From assembly GCF_002592045.1 (NCBI RefSeq), contig NZ_MEJG01000005.1, positions 1 to 64,000 on the forward strand: 64,000 nt of DNA, read 5' to 3'. Made by a program: the position numbers and the translations under genes. The notes under the pieces were generated by a model. It saw only the letters and a list, made by a program, of their open reading frames with translations, had not been told where the DNA came from and did no database searches. Source of the DNA: Parasaccharibacter apium (lineage in GTDB: Bacteria; Pseudomonadota; Alphaproteobacteria; Acetobacterales; Acetobacteraceae). Shown here one piece after another: positions 28,061-37,312 of the stretch (the first letter of the stretch is position 1; each line of letters starts with the position of its first letter).

Positions 28061-28875
28061 ACTTCTCTGAGCGATTCTCTATACTCCATATCGGGTTAGC
28101 CCTACTTGGGCGTTTTGCCCGCTCCTTGCCTCGTTTTTTTCTTATTGTCATTGGTGGCGGATGGGGTGTCTTTTACAGCATACTACATCCTAGCGCGTGG
28201 CGTCGCACTGTGATCATTGAGTTCCGTCGTAGTTTGCGGCAGTTGGTTGCGGGTGGTTTTTTTAGTGTTGTCGTAGTGGCTTGCCTTACGGGGTTTGGTT
28301 TGGTGTCGCAAGCTGTGTATTGGCTCGGCTTCGCTGGAATGTCTCAGATGACAGGTGGTTTGTTATCTAGTGTTCTTTTGCGGGAAATGGCACCCATATT
28401 GGTCGGCGTTATTTTATTGGGTCGTTCTGGCATGTTAATGCTGACAGAAATGGGAGGCCTAACCAAAGGGGGGCGTTTGAGTTCGCTCAATGGGATGGGG
28501 GTTGATCCCTTTTTAATTTTCGTTGTCCCGCGAACTATTGCGATGACTGTGGGAGGAATCACGCTCGGAACGCTTTTTGGTGCGATCGCGTTAGCGACGG
28601 GTTATGTAGCATGCTGGGTCAAAGGGATTGTTACAGTATCTATTTGGTCTTTCCTTTTCGAAGTTGTTAATAGTATGCAATTGGTGGATTATATAGGTAT
28701 CCCTTTGAAGTTTTTATTGAGTGGGTCAAGTGTAGGGTTGTGTTGTTGTCTTTCAGGCATTGATATAACGGCTGAGGATAATTTAACAACATTGATGCCC
28801 CGAGGGTTCTCGCGGGGGATTATGTCTGTATTGGTCATTAATGTGGTCATTGACGTAATTTTGGGGAGTTTCTAA
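28057..28875 (+). CDS. MlaE/YrbE-family ABC permease
   Basis: A 272-residue integral membrane protein of the MlaE type, the permease of MCE lipid-transport systems. After an amphipathic N-terminus it has about five or six membrane segments. The central MlaE signature is recognisable as LLREMAPILVGVILLGRSGMLMLTEMGG, followed by a region matching the usual EQIDAL segment (LSSLNGMGVDPFLIFVVPR). Divergence from typical MlaE is marked. The start overlaps the cyclase-fold stop by 4 bases and its stop shares a base with the next start, so the operon is tightly coupled. Confidence 0.8.
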   Translation: MNFSERFSILHIGLALLGRFARSLPRFFLIVIGGGWGVFYSILHPSAWRRTVIIEFRRSLRQLVAGGFFSVVVVACLTGFGLVSQAVYWLGFAGMSQMTGGLLSSVLLREMAPILVGVILLGRSGMLMLTEMGGLTKGGRLSSLNGMGVDPFLIFVVPRTIAMTVGGITLGTLFGAIALATGYVACWVKGIVTVSIWSFLFEVVNSMQLVDYIGIPLKFLLSGSSVGLCCCLSGIDITAEDNLTTLMPRGFSRGIMSVLVINVVIDVILGSF

Positions 28876-29609
28876 TGGCAGATGACCCCAGTGGAACAGG
28901 AAGAGATTATGACTTTGTCCTGAAACTGGATGAAGCTGTTCCTGTATCAGATTCTACAGGACTCCCCCCAGTAAAATATAATCTTTTTGTCGAGCCGGGC
29001 GAATGTGTTTTTATAGAATGCCGGGATGAATTTCGGGCAGCTCAGTTTACGGATTTTTGTGCAGGTATTTTGCCCGTTAAAGAGGATCCAGCAACAAGAA
29101 AGAGACGTGGCGCTGTCAGTTGTATGGGGCTGGATTGGTCGGATCTTGATGAACGTAGGGCTAACGCATTACGTGGTCGTATAGGGCGTATTACAGCTGA
29201 GAGCGGCTGGATCGACTTGTATGAGATGCATCTCAATATTCTATGGCCAAGCTTACACCATAGTCGCGCACCCTATGATACCTTAGTGGGAGAGGCAGTT
29301 AAATTGTGTCAATCATTTGGTTTGCCTGGTTTGCCTACGCAATTACCGGAAAAACTTTCTGTACTTGATAGAAAGAGGTCGGAATATGTGAGGGCCTTTA
29401 TGAATAGACCCTCCTTGCTTTTATTGGAAAATCCCGTCAGTCTTACTGCGCCGGTTGAGCTCTATAATGCGTTTTTTACTGAGTTGACAGCAGCAAGAGA
29501 ACGAGGCTGTGCGGTTATATGGATCGGGGCGGAGCGCTCTGCATGGTCAGGCTATATTCAGCAAGGCATGCAACGTTTTCGTCTAGGTGATAATGGACTC
29601 TTAAAGTGA
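28875..29609 (+). CDS. Degenerate ABC-ATPase-fold protein (MlaF-like pseudo-ATPase)
   Basis: A 244-residue protein laid out like MlaF but without its catalytic motifs. The Walker A position (about residues 48-57) reads IECRDEFRAA, lacking the GxxGxGKS/T loop. The signature position (161-168) is LSVLDRKR instead of LSGGxRKR. Walker B (181-187) is LLLLENP where LLLLDEP is usual. The switch His region is IWIGAERS. The helical part NILWPSLHH and the YVRAFMNRP stretch still match MlaF. ATP hydrolysis is therefore improbable, although nothing else about the gene looks decayed. It sits between permease and MCE genes, where the motor subunit should be. Confidence 0.75.
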   Translation: MADDPSGTGRDYDFVLKLDEAVPVSDSTGLPPVKYNLFVEPGECVFIECRDEFRAAQFTDFCAGILPVKEDPATRKRRGAVSCMGLDWSDLDERRANALRGRIGRITAESGWIDLYEMHLNILWPSLHHSRAPYDTLVGEAVKLCQSFGLPGLPTQLPEKLSVLDRKRSEYVRAFMNRPSLLLLENPVSLTAPVELYNAFFTELTAARERGCAVIWIGAERSAWSGYIQQGMQRFRLGDNGLLK

Positions 29610-29616
29610 GAGATGA

Positions 29617-30588
29617 ATGATGCGTTCCCTGCGTTTACGTCGCCAGACGGGTTTGTCTGCTCCCTTATTTCGAAGCACTTTTGTTGATGAATGGGTGGGA
29701 TTGTTGGTCTTAATTGCCATTGTAATCCTAACAGCGACCCTAGTGGAGGCGGGCTTATTGAAGCAATGGTTGACGCCTGCTGGACGTATTCACTTTGTCT
29801 TGCCAGAGAGTGGTGTAGCGGGGTTGGCAGTTAATAATGATATTGAGGTTATGGGGGTGCGTGTTGGAGAGATACGCAAACTGGACCTTAATGAGTCTGG
29901 TCGGATGTATGCTGAAGGGACGATTGAGCCACATTTTGAGCGTTATATCCGTAGCGATAGCATTGCCACTATTAAGAGACGTCTAGTTGTAACCGGTGCG
30001 GGATATATCGAAATTAGTCGTGGGCAAGGCCAGCCGTTAAATTGGGGCTACGCAGTTTTAAACACAAATATTGATCCCAATCCGGCCGATATGATCATTC
30101 AAACCTTAACAGACCTACGTGCGAGCCTTCTTCCAGCTATGAGTAATGTTCAGGATATTACGAAGCAAGCACGTGATATTATGACGGATTTACACGCGGG
30201 TAAGGGAACAGCCGGGGCACTGTTAACGCGGGAGGAAACAGCTGATCATATTAACGCGATTCTTCTCAGTCTGAACCAAGCGATTGAGAATGTTCAGCCA
30301 CTAGAGCGTAAGCTTCAGATCACTTTAGATGAAGCTAATGGCACGATGAAGAACGTAAATAATATGACAAATGGCTTTAAAAATTCGGTCCCAGATGTCA
30401 ATCGAACAATTCATAATGTTGCAGAAGCAACTGATCAGTTACCGTCTGTTTTGGCTGAGGCTGAAGCAACAGCGGAAAGTCTTAGACAGTTGAGCGAGCA
30501 GTTACGTGGTTTGTGGTTCCTTGGTGGGCATGGGAGCTATAAAAAATCTCAAACACGTCGCCTTCCAGCACGGGAGGTAAAGCCATGA
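29617..30588 (+). CDS. MCE-domain substrate-binding protein (MlaD-like)
   Basis: A 323-residue protein with one N-terminal membrane anchor (WVGLLVLIAIVILTATLVEAGLL) and one MCE domain at about residues 55-150 (GLAVNNDIEVMGVRVGEIRKLDL, TIKRRLVVTGAGYIEIS). A long helical tail resembling coiled coil follows, with repeated NVNNMTNGFKN-like segments. MlaD proteins form hexameric rings that pass lipids between the membranes. The gene starts 7 bases after the ATPase-like gene and overlaps the lipoprotein gene by 4 bases. Confidence 0.88.
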   Translation: MMRSLRLRRQTGLSAPLFRSTFVDEWVGLLVLIAIVILTATLVEAGLLKQWLTPAGRIHFVLPESGVAGLAVNNDIEVMGVRVGEIRKLDLNESGRMYAEGTIEPHFERYIRSDSIATIKRRLVVTGAGYIEISRGQGQPLNWGYAVLNTNIDPNPADMIIQTLTDLRASLLPAMSNVQDITKQARDIMTDLHAGKGTAGALLTREETADHINAILLSLNQAIENVQPLERKLQITLDEANGTMKNVNNMTNGFKNSVPDVNRTIHNVAEATDQLPSVLAEAEATAESLRQLSEQLRGLWFLGGHGSYKKSQTRRLPAREVKP

Positions 30589-31379
30589 GGTCGTGGCTGC
30601 TTCCTGGTTTTGCGTTGTTTACAATAGGAGCGCTCGCAGGGTGTTTTGGAGGCGGGGGGGATCAAAAAGGATGGAACGATCCACGCTATAAAAATGCAAT
30701 GGATGTTGGGAATAGCATATTTTCCTTAGAACATATAAAGCCTGCCCGGCAGCAATATAAAGCTGCGTTGGATAGGGCTTTGCTGGCTAATAATACGCAG
30801 GCCATTTACGATGCAGGTTTTAATCTGGCCCTGAGTGAGTTGCGTTTAAAAGCTTTTCAGGACTGCCTTGCCACCGTTCAAAAAGTGATGCAGGCCCTTA
30901 CCGTGCGCGGCTGGACAGACGCACAACAGGCCGGTTTACACCTAATTCGTGCCAGTGTTTTTTATGAGCAGAGGCGCTGGCACGATTCTTTAACAGAAGC
31001 CAATTTGGCACGTAATAGTAGAGATAGTGATATCCAGGCAGAAGCTTATGCTGTAGCTGGTTTAGATGCTGCTATATTGCAGGATAGGCCTCAACTGGAA
31101 GAATCTATTACACATCTTTCTACAAGTCATGACCTGCGGGATAAGACGAATTTGCGAGAATTGCTTGTTCATAGAGAGTTGATGGATCAACAGTGGCAGC
31201 GTGCCGCGGATGATGCACATAGTCTTGCGCAAAGTCGAGAAGAAGCGTTGAATTACGAATCAATGCGGCGCGCACTCAGACTGCAGGCCCAGGCTTTAGA
31301 GGCCATGGGACAGAAGGAAGAGGCACGTAATCTCCTTCAACAAGTGGTGGATAGTCAAAAGACACAATCCACCCCGTGA
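30585..31379 (+). CDS. TPR-like lipoprotein of the MCE operon
   Basis: A 264-residue protein. The signal peptide ends in the lipobox LAGC (Cys19), followed by Phe-Gly-Gly, so it is probably a lipoprotein. The mature part is helical with TPR-like pairs (NTQAIYDAGFNLALSELRLKAF, AGLHLIRASVFYEQRRWHDSLTEANLARNS, ALRLQAQALEAMGQKEEARNLLQQVV). It is the last gene before a terminator. MCE operons often include an outer-membrane lipoprotein (for example PqiC, LetA-associated or ABC-type auxiliary proteins), but this TPR type is not one I can match to a named component. Confidence 0.8.
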   Translation: MRSWLLPGFALFTIGALAGCFGGGGDQKGWNDPRYKNAMDVGNSIFSLEHIKPARQQYKAALDRALLANNTQAIYDAGFNLALSELRLKAFQDCLATVQKVMQALTVRGWTDAQQAGLHLIRASVFYEQRRWHDSLTEANLARNSRDSDIQAEAYAVAGLDAAILQDRPQLEESITHLSTSHDLRDKTNLRELLVHRELMDQQWQRAADDAHSLAQSREEALNYESMRRALRLQAQALEAMGQKEEARNLLQQVVDSQKTQSTP

Positions 31380-31390
31380 TTGTTTTAGAA

Positions 31391-31422
31391 AACAGGCTCC
31401 CAAATAAAAATGAGAGCCTGTT
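31391..31422. terminator. Bidirectional terminator after the MCE operon and bioB
   Basis: AACAGGCTC (31391-31399) pairs with GAGCCTGTT (31414-31422). It lies between convergent genes, with TTTT runs on the bioB side. Confidence 0.75.
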
Positions 31423-31430
31423 GGGGGCTA

Positions 31431-32414
31431 TTAAGCGTGGACCATAGGCGTCATGCCCAGCATGGCCAGGAGTTTGGTATCACGGTTCTGGGCAGGATTG
31501 GGTGTAGTAAGGAGTTTTTCTCCCCAGAAGATAGAGTTGGCCCCAGCGAGGAAGCAGAGCGCGTGTGTGGATTCGGACATATTTTCACGCCCTGCGGCAA
31601 GGCGTACATGGCTTGCAGGCATCATAATGCGTGCTGTGGCAATGACACGGGCAAAAGTAATGGGATCCACAGTCTCTTCATCAGCTAGGGGAGTGCCCTC
31701 CACGCGGACAAGGAGATTAATCGGCACACTTTCTGGGTGTGTTGGTAAAGTTGCTAAGGTAGTGAGCAATCCGGCACGGTCTTGGCTATCTTCGCCCATG
31801 CCGATAATCCCGCCACAACAGATTTTAATCCCCGCATCACGCACATTCGCCAGCGTATCCAAACGCTCTTGGTAGGTGCGTGTGGTGATAATCTTGCCGT
31901 AAAAATCCTCTGACGTATCAAGATTATGGTTGTAATAATCCAACCCGGCATCCTTTAACCGTGCAGACTGGCTAGGGGTAAGCATCCCAATGGTTAGGCA
32001 TGTCTCAAGACCCAAAGCTTTTACCTCTTCTACCATGCGGCATACGGCATCAAGGTCGCGGTCTTTAGGTGCGCGCCAGGCTGCTCCCATACAAAACCGG
32101 CCTGCCCCGGCCTCTTTAGAGCGTTTGGCATCAGCGATAACGCGCTCTAACGGCATGAGTTTTTCTGCCTCCATGCGCTTATCGTGATGGGCACTTTGTG
32201 GGCAGTAGGCGCAATCCTCCGGGCAGCCCCCACTCTTGATGGAAAGTAGAGTCGATATCTGCACTTTAGTAGGGTCAAAAAACTGACGATGTGCCTGTTG
32301 CGCTTGGAAGATTAATTCGGGGAAGGGCAGGGCCAATAGGGCTTCTGCTTCCTCTCGTGTCCAATCATGCCGAAGGTGAGGGGCGTGCGGCACAGGGCAG
32401 GGTTGTTCAGTCAT
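31431..32414 (-). CDS. bioB: Biotin synthase
   Basis: A 327-residue radical-SAM enzyme inserting sulfur into dethiobiotin. The SAM-cluster motif is [11 protein letters not shown] near residue 52. Other conserved blocks are [26 protein letters not shown] and GGIIGMGE. The Arg-containing RLAAGRENM segment near residue 260 supplies the unusual Arg ligand of the [2Fe-2S] cluster. No other biotin genes are adjacent. It lies divergent from the ferritin-like gene, with GGAGAG before the start. Confidence 0.95.
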   Translation of the reverse strand: MTEQPCPVPHAPHLRHDWTREEAEALLALPFPELIFQAQQAHRQFFDPTKVQISTLLSIKSGGCPEDCAYCPQSAHHDKRMEAEKLMPLERVIADAKRSKEAGAGRFCMGAAWRAPKDRDLDAVCRMVEEVKALGLETCLTIGMLTPSQSARLKDAGLDYYNHNLDTSEDFYGKIITTRTYQERLDTLANVRDAGIKICCGGIIGMGEDSQDRAGLLTTLATLPTHPESVPINLLVRVEGTPLADEETVDPITFARVIATARIMMPASHVRLAAGRENMSESTHALCFLAGANSIFWGEKLLTTPNPAQNRDTKLLAMLGMTPMVHA

Positions 32415-32536
32415 TAAGCTTTTCTCTCCAAGTTAGCTGCCTACACCTATCCAAAATGAGCACGCTATGCCATCTGAAAAGTGTGCTAAATACACGATGG
32501 TTGCATAATCATCATGGGTATGAGGAGTGTGGTTGT

Positions 32537-33364
32537 ATGAAACATTGGCAGATCGACCAAATGGACTGGGATGCTTTTGACGCTACAAAAGTGAGTCCGG
32601 ATATCCTTGCTTTGGTAAAGGCGGCCTCCGTAGTGGAGCGTAATGCGCGGGATTATACAATTTACCTTCGCAATGTCTTTCATGATGATTCGGGCTTTCG
32701 CGATGCTGCAGAGAATTGGGCTGAAGAAGAAGTCCAACATGGCGATGCATTAGGTAAATGGGCGATGCTGGCAGATCCCAATTGGGATTATAGGGAGGCA
32801 TTTAATCGCTACCGTGAAGCCTATAAAATTGATACGGATGTCTCGTCCTCCATCCGTGGCTCACGCACGGGTGAGTTGATTGCACGTTGTATGGTGGAGA
32901 CGGGGACATCCTCCTTTTATACCGCGCTAGCTGATGCGACAGATGAACCCGTTTTAAAGGCCGTTTGCAAACAAATAGCCGCTGACGAATATCGGCATTT
33001 CAAGCTTTTTTATGACAATATGCACCGTTATTTAGACCGTGAAAAATTAGGCCGCTGGTTCCGGTTGCGGATTGCCCTCAGCCGCGTAATGGAAAGTGAA
33101 GATGATGAATTAGCCACTGCTTATTACATTACGAATACACACGGTGAAGCACATTATAATCATAAAGACTTCATCGCGGCTTATATGGCGCGTGCTTTGT
33201 CTTTTTATCAGCAGAAGCATCTGGACCGTGTAACGGCAATGATTCTCAAAACTTCTGGTTTGACACCACATTCCAAGATGCAGGCATGGTTAGCAAAGCT
33301 GTTCCATAAAATTATTGCATGGAAGCAGAAATCCTACGCGCGCTATTTAGCACAACAGGCTTGA
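32537..33364 (+). CDS. Ferritin-like diiron protein, acyl-ACP desaturase-like
   Basis: A 275-residue helical protein. Two diiron motifs can be seen: AENWAEEEVQHGDAL near residue 62 and IAADEYRHFKLF near 155, the EExxH/ExxRH pattern of ferritin-like enzymes. The spacing and the AADExRH block recall soluble acyl-ACP desaturases, but the protein is shorter than those. The ATG at 32537 has GAGGAG about 10 bases upstream; a longer frame from 32291 would run through the bioB gene on the opposite strand. The function is unknown. It precedes the M13 peptidase gene by only a few bases, so the two may be cotranscribed. Confidence 0.78.
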   Translation: MKHWQIDQMDWDAFDATKVSPDILALVKAASVVERNARDYTIYLRNVFHDDSGFRDAAENWAEEEVQHGDALGKWAMLADPNWDYREAFNRYREAYKIDTDVSSSIRGSRTGELIARCMVETGTSSFYTALADATDEPVLKAVCKQIAADEYRHFKLFYDNMHRYLDREKLGRWFRLRIALSRVMESEDDELATAYYITNTHGEAHYNHKDFIAAYMARALSFYQQKHLDRVTAMILKTSGLTPHSKMQAWLAKLFHKIIAWKQKSYARYLAQQA

Positions 33365-33368
33365 GGGT

Positions 33369-35480
33369 ATGATGAAAGTTAACGCTCTATCATTGCGTAA
33401 ATTATTAAAGCAGGGCAGCATCCTCATGATGATGGGGGCTGGATTTATGGGGGGGGCTGTAACGCCTAGCCTTGCTCAAGAGCCTGCATCATCTATTCAG
33501 CCTTATCAAAATGGCTGGGGGTTTGACCAAGAGGGCATGGACCCAACCACCCCACCGGGGCGAGATTTCTTCACCTACGCTAATGGGCGTTACATCACGC
33601 AGCTGCATATCCCCGATGATATGAGTAGCTATGGGCCGTTTCATATTCTATTTGAGTTATCCCAAGCGCGGCAGCGGAGCTTATTGGAGTCTTTATCGCC
33701 TTCAGGGAAGAATGATGAACAACATAAGCTTGCTATCTTTTACCATAGCTATTTGGACCAAGCCGCTGTGGATGCACAAGGGATAACCCCTTTGCATGAT
33801 GAGTTAGCACAAATCCAAGCTGCAAAAGATGCGCCTTCCTTTGCTCATCTCTTTGGAGCAGCGGCAGGCTCCTTATCGTTTAGTCCTTTTGCATTGGATA
33901 TTGAGCAAGACCAAGCAGACCCAACCCGGTATATGTTAATGCTGGACCAAGGGATGAGTATTGGCATTAGCGGTGGCTTGGGCTTGCCTGACATTAGCTA
34001 TTATACAAACCCTAAATTAGCCCCGCAAAAGCAAGCATATCAGGCTTATATCTTGCAAATGCTCAAGCTTATTCAATGGCCGGAGCCAGAGCATAACGCC
34101 GCTGCTATTATGGAGTTAGAGACAGCCCTCGCGAAGGTTGAGACACCACGGGATCAAACGCGTGACCCATTAAAAATGTTCAACCCGATGAAGGTGAAAG
34201 ATCTCATCACTCTCGCACCCTCTATAGATTGGATGACCTACTTACGCTCTATGGGGCTGCCGGAGCGTGGTTTAGCAGAGCGTGTGATTGATGTGCGGGA
34301 GCCTCACTCAATTGCGGCGATGGCGCAGATTATTGCAGGGACAGAGAGCACAACATTGCGGGCATGGCTGGCATTTCATCTCGCCGATAATGCTGCCCCC
34401 TATCTGTCCCATGATGTCTCCGATGCGTCCTTTGCTTTTAATGGCCGTACGCTAAGCGGTATCACGCAACAGCCAGTCCGTTGGAAGCGGGCCGTGCGTG
34501 CTACAAACACGGCAATGGGTTGGGCTTTAGGACGGCTTTATGTGCAGCATTATTTCCCTCCAGAGGCCAAAGAGCGCATCACCAACCTTGTTAATGAGCT
34601 AAAAACCGCCTTTCGTTGGCGGTTAGAGCATAATGATTGGATGGACAGCCCCACGCGTAAAGCTGCGTTGGTAAAGTTGGATCATTTCGCTATGCAGGTT
34701 GGCTACCCGCGGAAATGGTGGGATTATTCCGCTTTGGAGGTCCGAGCGGGGGATGTGTATGGCAATGCTTCACGCGCAACGGCGTTTAATTGGCAGCATC
34801 GCCTCCATCAGCTTGACCGCCCCGTGGACCGGGACGAATGGGATATGACGCCACAAACCGTCAATGCCTATAATGACCCGGTAAAGAACGAAATTGTCTT
34901 CCCCGCAGCCATTCTTCAACCGCCCTTTTTTGACCCTAAAGGCGATATGGCGGTGAATTATGGTGGGATTGGCGGCGTTATTGGCCATGAGATGAGCCAT
35001 GGTTTTGATGACCAAGGCCGCCATTATGATGAGCATGGCCGTTTGCATGATTGGTGGAGCCAAGCATCTTCACGGGCTTTTGAGGCACGAGCAAAACGGC
35101 TCGGGGCGCAATATGACGCCCAAGAGGTTCTACCGGGGCTGCATGTAAATGGCACGATGACCATGGGGGAGAATATTGCAGACCTTGGCGGGCTGAATCT
35201 TGCCCTCCAAGCCTATCATAATAGCCTTCACGGTAAGGATGACCAACCATTGCATGGTTGGACAGGGGACCAGCGTGTGTTCCTAGGCTGGGCGCAGGTA
35301 TGGCGCGAGAAGGACCGCCCCGATGCGCTGCGGCGTCAGGTCTTATCGAACGAGCATGCACCAGCGCGTAGCCGGGTGAATATGCCCGCTCATAATATCG
35401 ACCTCTGGTATAAAGCTTTTGCAGTTCATGCAGGAGATGCGCTTTACCTACCACCGCAAGAGCGCGTTAAAATTTGGTAG
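33369..35480 (+). CDS. M13-family zinc metallopeptidase (PepO/neprilysin-like)
   Basis: A 703-residue exported endopeptidase. A signal peptide ends at SLAQEPAS near residue 37. The catalytic zinc motif HEMSH lies in VIGHEMSHGFDDQGRHYD near residue 540, and the third ligand is in GENIADLGGL near 600. The substrate-binding NAYNDPVKNEIVFPAAILQPPFF block precedes the zinc site and the C-terminus ends in Lys-Ile-Trp. Enzymes of this family degrade small peptides in the periplasm. Confidence 0.93.
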   Translation: MMKVNALSLRKLLKQGSILMMMGAGFMGGAVTPSLAQEPASSIQPYQNGWGFDQEGMDPTTPPGRDFFTYANGRYITQLHIPDDMSSYGPFHILFELSQARQRSLLESLSPSGKNDEQHKLAIFYHSYLDQAAVDAQGITPLHDELAQIQAAKDAPSFAHLFGAAAGSLSFSPFALDIEQDQADPTRYMLMLDQGMSIGISGGLGLPDISYYTNPKLAPQKQAYQAYILQMLKLIQWPEPEHNAAAIMELETALAKVETPRDQTRDPLKMFNPMKVKDLITLAPSIDWMTYLRSMGLPERGLAERVIDVREPHSIAAMAQIIAGTESTTLRAWLAFHLADNAAPYLSHDVSDASFAFNGRTLSGITQQPVRWKRAVRATNTAMGWALGRLYVQHYFPPEAKERITNLVNELKTAFRWRLEHNDWMDSPTRKAALVKLDHFAMQVGYPRKWWDYSALEVRAGDVYGNASRATAFNWQHRLHQLDRPVDRDEWDMTPQTVNAYNDPVKNEIVFPAAILQPPFFDPKGDMAVNYGGIGGVIGHEMSHGFDDQGRHYDEHGRLHDWWSQASSRAFEARAKRLGAQYDAQEVLPGLHVNGTMTMGENIADLGGLNLALQAYHNSLHGKDDQPLHGWTGDQRVFLGWAQVWREKDRPDALRRQVLSNEHAPARSRVNMPAHNIDLWYKAFAVHAGDALYLPPQERVKIW

Positions 35481-35602
35481 CTCTTAGGGGCAAATCTTTT
35501 ATAGAGGCCTTTAGTGGGTGGGAAAACAGAGCCTAAGGGCTTCACAAAGGGGTAGGCTATAGCTATCCCAAGGCATCTTTTATAAACGTAAGGCGGTTTT
35601 CT

Positions 35603-36328
35603 ATGTTATATCTCACTATTGGTCATCTCTACACGGCGTTACATGCTGCCTGTGCTAGTGGCGTGGCCCGTGTTATCGAGGCGAATGGTGAGGATGTCGC
35701 CTATGCGGATTTAAGCGCAGATGAACGCTTAGCTGCGTTGGATGAGGGGCGTGTTGATATTCTTGTCTCAGCATGGTTCCCGCAGGATGATGCTTTATTA
35801 GCTCATGGTCATGAGATTCTCGGCAGTTTATATCATCCAGAGCTCAAGCTTTCTGCTCTTCAAAAAGCAGGGAAAGGGGCGAATTGGACAGTAGGGGAGT
35901 TTACCTCCTTGCTGACCACCGCAGCAGCGCAGCCTTATCTTGAAAAAGCTATGGAAGCCCGGCCGGAGCTTAAAGAGCTGCCCCTAGAAGTTCTAACCCC
36001 GGAGGCTGTTTTAGAGCGTGTAAAGCAGGCAGAAGAAGCGGGGGAATGCCCATTGATTGCTCTATGGCAACCTCACGCTATCTTCCATACCGATATGCTG
36101 GCCGAGCTACCGGGGGGAGACCTCTTAGCGGGGCAGGAGCAAACTGCACGGTTGGTTTTGCGTAAAGGACTACGCGATGAAGTGGATGAGGATATGTTGG
36201 ATGAATTATCCATCATGATGCTCAGTAATAAGGTAATGAGTGCTTTGGATTATGCAGTGAGCGTTGATGGTATGGGGCCGGAGGAGGCCGCTGAATCATG
36301 GCAGCGTGGCCGACTGATTCCTCGGTAA
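35603..36328 (+). CDS. OpuAC/ProX-like substrate-binding-domain protein without signal peptide
   Basis: A 241-residue protein resembling the glycine-betaine-binding domain of ABC transporters. It begins LTIGHLYTALHAACASGVARVIEANGEDV and has an IALWQPHAIFHTDM segment like the hinge region of OpuAC proteins. There is no signal peptide, lipobox or membrane segment, and no permease or ATPase gene nearby. It may be a cytoplasmic ligand-binding protein. It lies immediately upstream of fabD, with about 27 bases between the stop and the fabD start. Substrate and function are unknown. Confidence 0.6.
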   Translation: MLYLTIGHLYTALHAACASGVARVIEANGEDVAYADLSADERLAALDEGRVDILVSAWFPQDDALLAHGHEILGSLYHPELKLSALQKAGKGANWTVGEFTSLLTTAAAQPYLEKAMEARPELKELPLEVLTPEAVLERVKQAEEAGECPLIALWQPHAIFHTDMLAELPGGDLLAGQEQTARLVLRKGLRDEVDEDMLDELSIMMLSNKVMSALDYAVSVDGMGPEEAAESWQRGRLIPR

Positions 36329-36355
36329 TAATCTAGTAGTTTGGAGAGAGTGAAT

Positions 36356-37300
36356 ATGATAGGTCAGGCATTTGTTTTCCCCGGTCAGGGGAGTCAATCT
36401 GTCGGGATGGGAGCGGAGCTTCATAAGGCCTTCCCCGTTGCCCGCGCTGTGTTTGAAGAAGTGGACGAGGCTCTTAGCTTCAATCTGTCTCGGTTGATGT
36501 TCGAGGGGGATGCTGCAGAGCTTACAGCAACAGAGAATACCCAACCCGCGTTATTTGCCGTCTCTATGGCCGTTGTGCGTGTTTTGGAACATGAGGGTGG
36601 GTTTGCCCTTAAAGAGAAAGCCGCGGTGTTAGCAGGTCATTCTCTAGGGGAATATGCCGCTTTAACTGCTGCTGGTGTTATGGGGATCAGCGAGGGCGCA
36701 CGTCTTTTACGGTTGCGTGGGCAAGCTATGCAACGCGCCGTCCCTGTTGGGCAAGGCGGTATGGCTGCTCTCCTAGGGGTAGAGCCAGATGTAGCACAAA
36801 ATATTTGTACCGAATGTGCCAAAGGGGACGTGTTAGAAATTGCTAATGACAATGGCGGTGGTCAGATTGTTCTTTCTGGTCATATAGCGGCAATAGAGCG
36901 CGCCATGGAGGCAGCAAAAGCGCGGGGTATCCGCCGCGTTGTCAAATTGCCGGTGTCCGCTCCCTTCCATTCTTCCCTGATGGCTCCAGCCGCGCAGGAG
37001 ATGAAGGAGGCCTTGGCAGAGGCAGAACTTCATCCAGCAGAGATTCCGGTTATCGCTAATGTGACTGCTGCGATCGTCTCCCAACCGGATGAGATTCGGT
37101 CTTTATTAGTGCAACAAGTAACTGGACGTGTACGGTGGCGGGAGACGGTTCTCGCTATGGCTGATAAAGCTATTACAAACCAGCATGAGCTAGGGGCTGG
37201 TAAGGTGCTGACAGGGCTTGCACGCCGCATCGTACCGGATTTATCAGCCGACCATGCCGGAACCCCGGCAGAAATTGAAGCGATGTTGAAGACGTTTTAA
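36356..37300 (+). CDS. fabD: Malonyl-CoA:acyl-carrier-protein transacylase
   Basis: A 314-residue enzyme loading malonyl groups onto ACP. The oxyanion and substrate loop is FPGQGSQSVGMG at the N-terminus, the nucleophile is GHSLGEYAAL near residue 88, and the catalytic His is in SAPFHSSLM near 200. The ATG at 36356 has GGAGAG 8 bases upstream; a start five codons earlier is possible. It heads the fabD-fabG-acpP-fabF-mltG run. The other end of the classical cluster (plsX, fabH) is not here. Confidence 0.95.
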   Translation: MIGQAFVFPGQGSQSVGMGAELHKAFPVARAVFEEVDEALSFNLSRLMFEGDAAELTATENTQPALFAVSMAVVRVLEHEGGFALKEKAAVLAGHSLGEYAALTAAGVMGISEGARLLRLRGQAMQRAVPVGQGGMAALLGVEPDVAQNICTECAKGDVLEIANDNGGGQIVLSGHIAAIERAMEAAKARGIRRVVKLPVSAPFHSSLMAPAAQEMKEALAEAELHPAEIPVIANVTAAIVSQPDEIRSLLVQQVTGRVRWRETVLAMADKAITNQHELGAGKVLTGLARRIVPDLSADHAGTPAEIEAMLKTF

Positions 37301-37312
37301 GAGGAATAAGCG

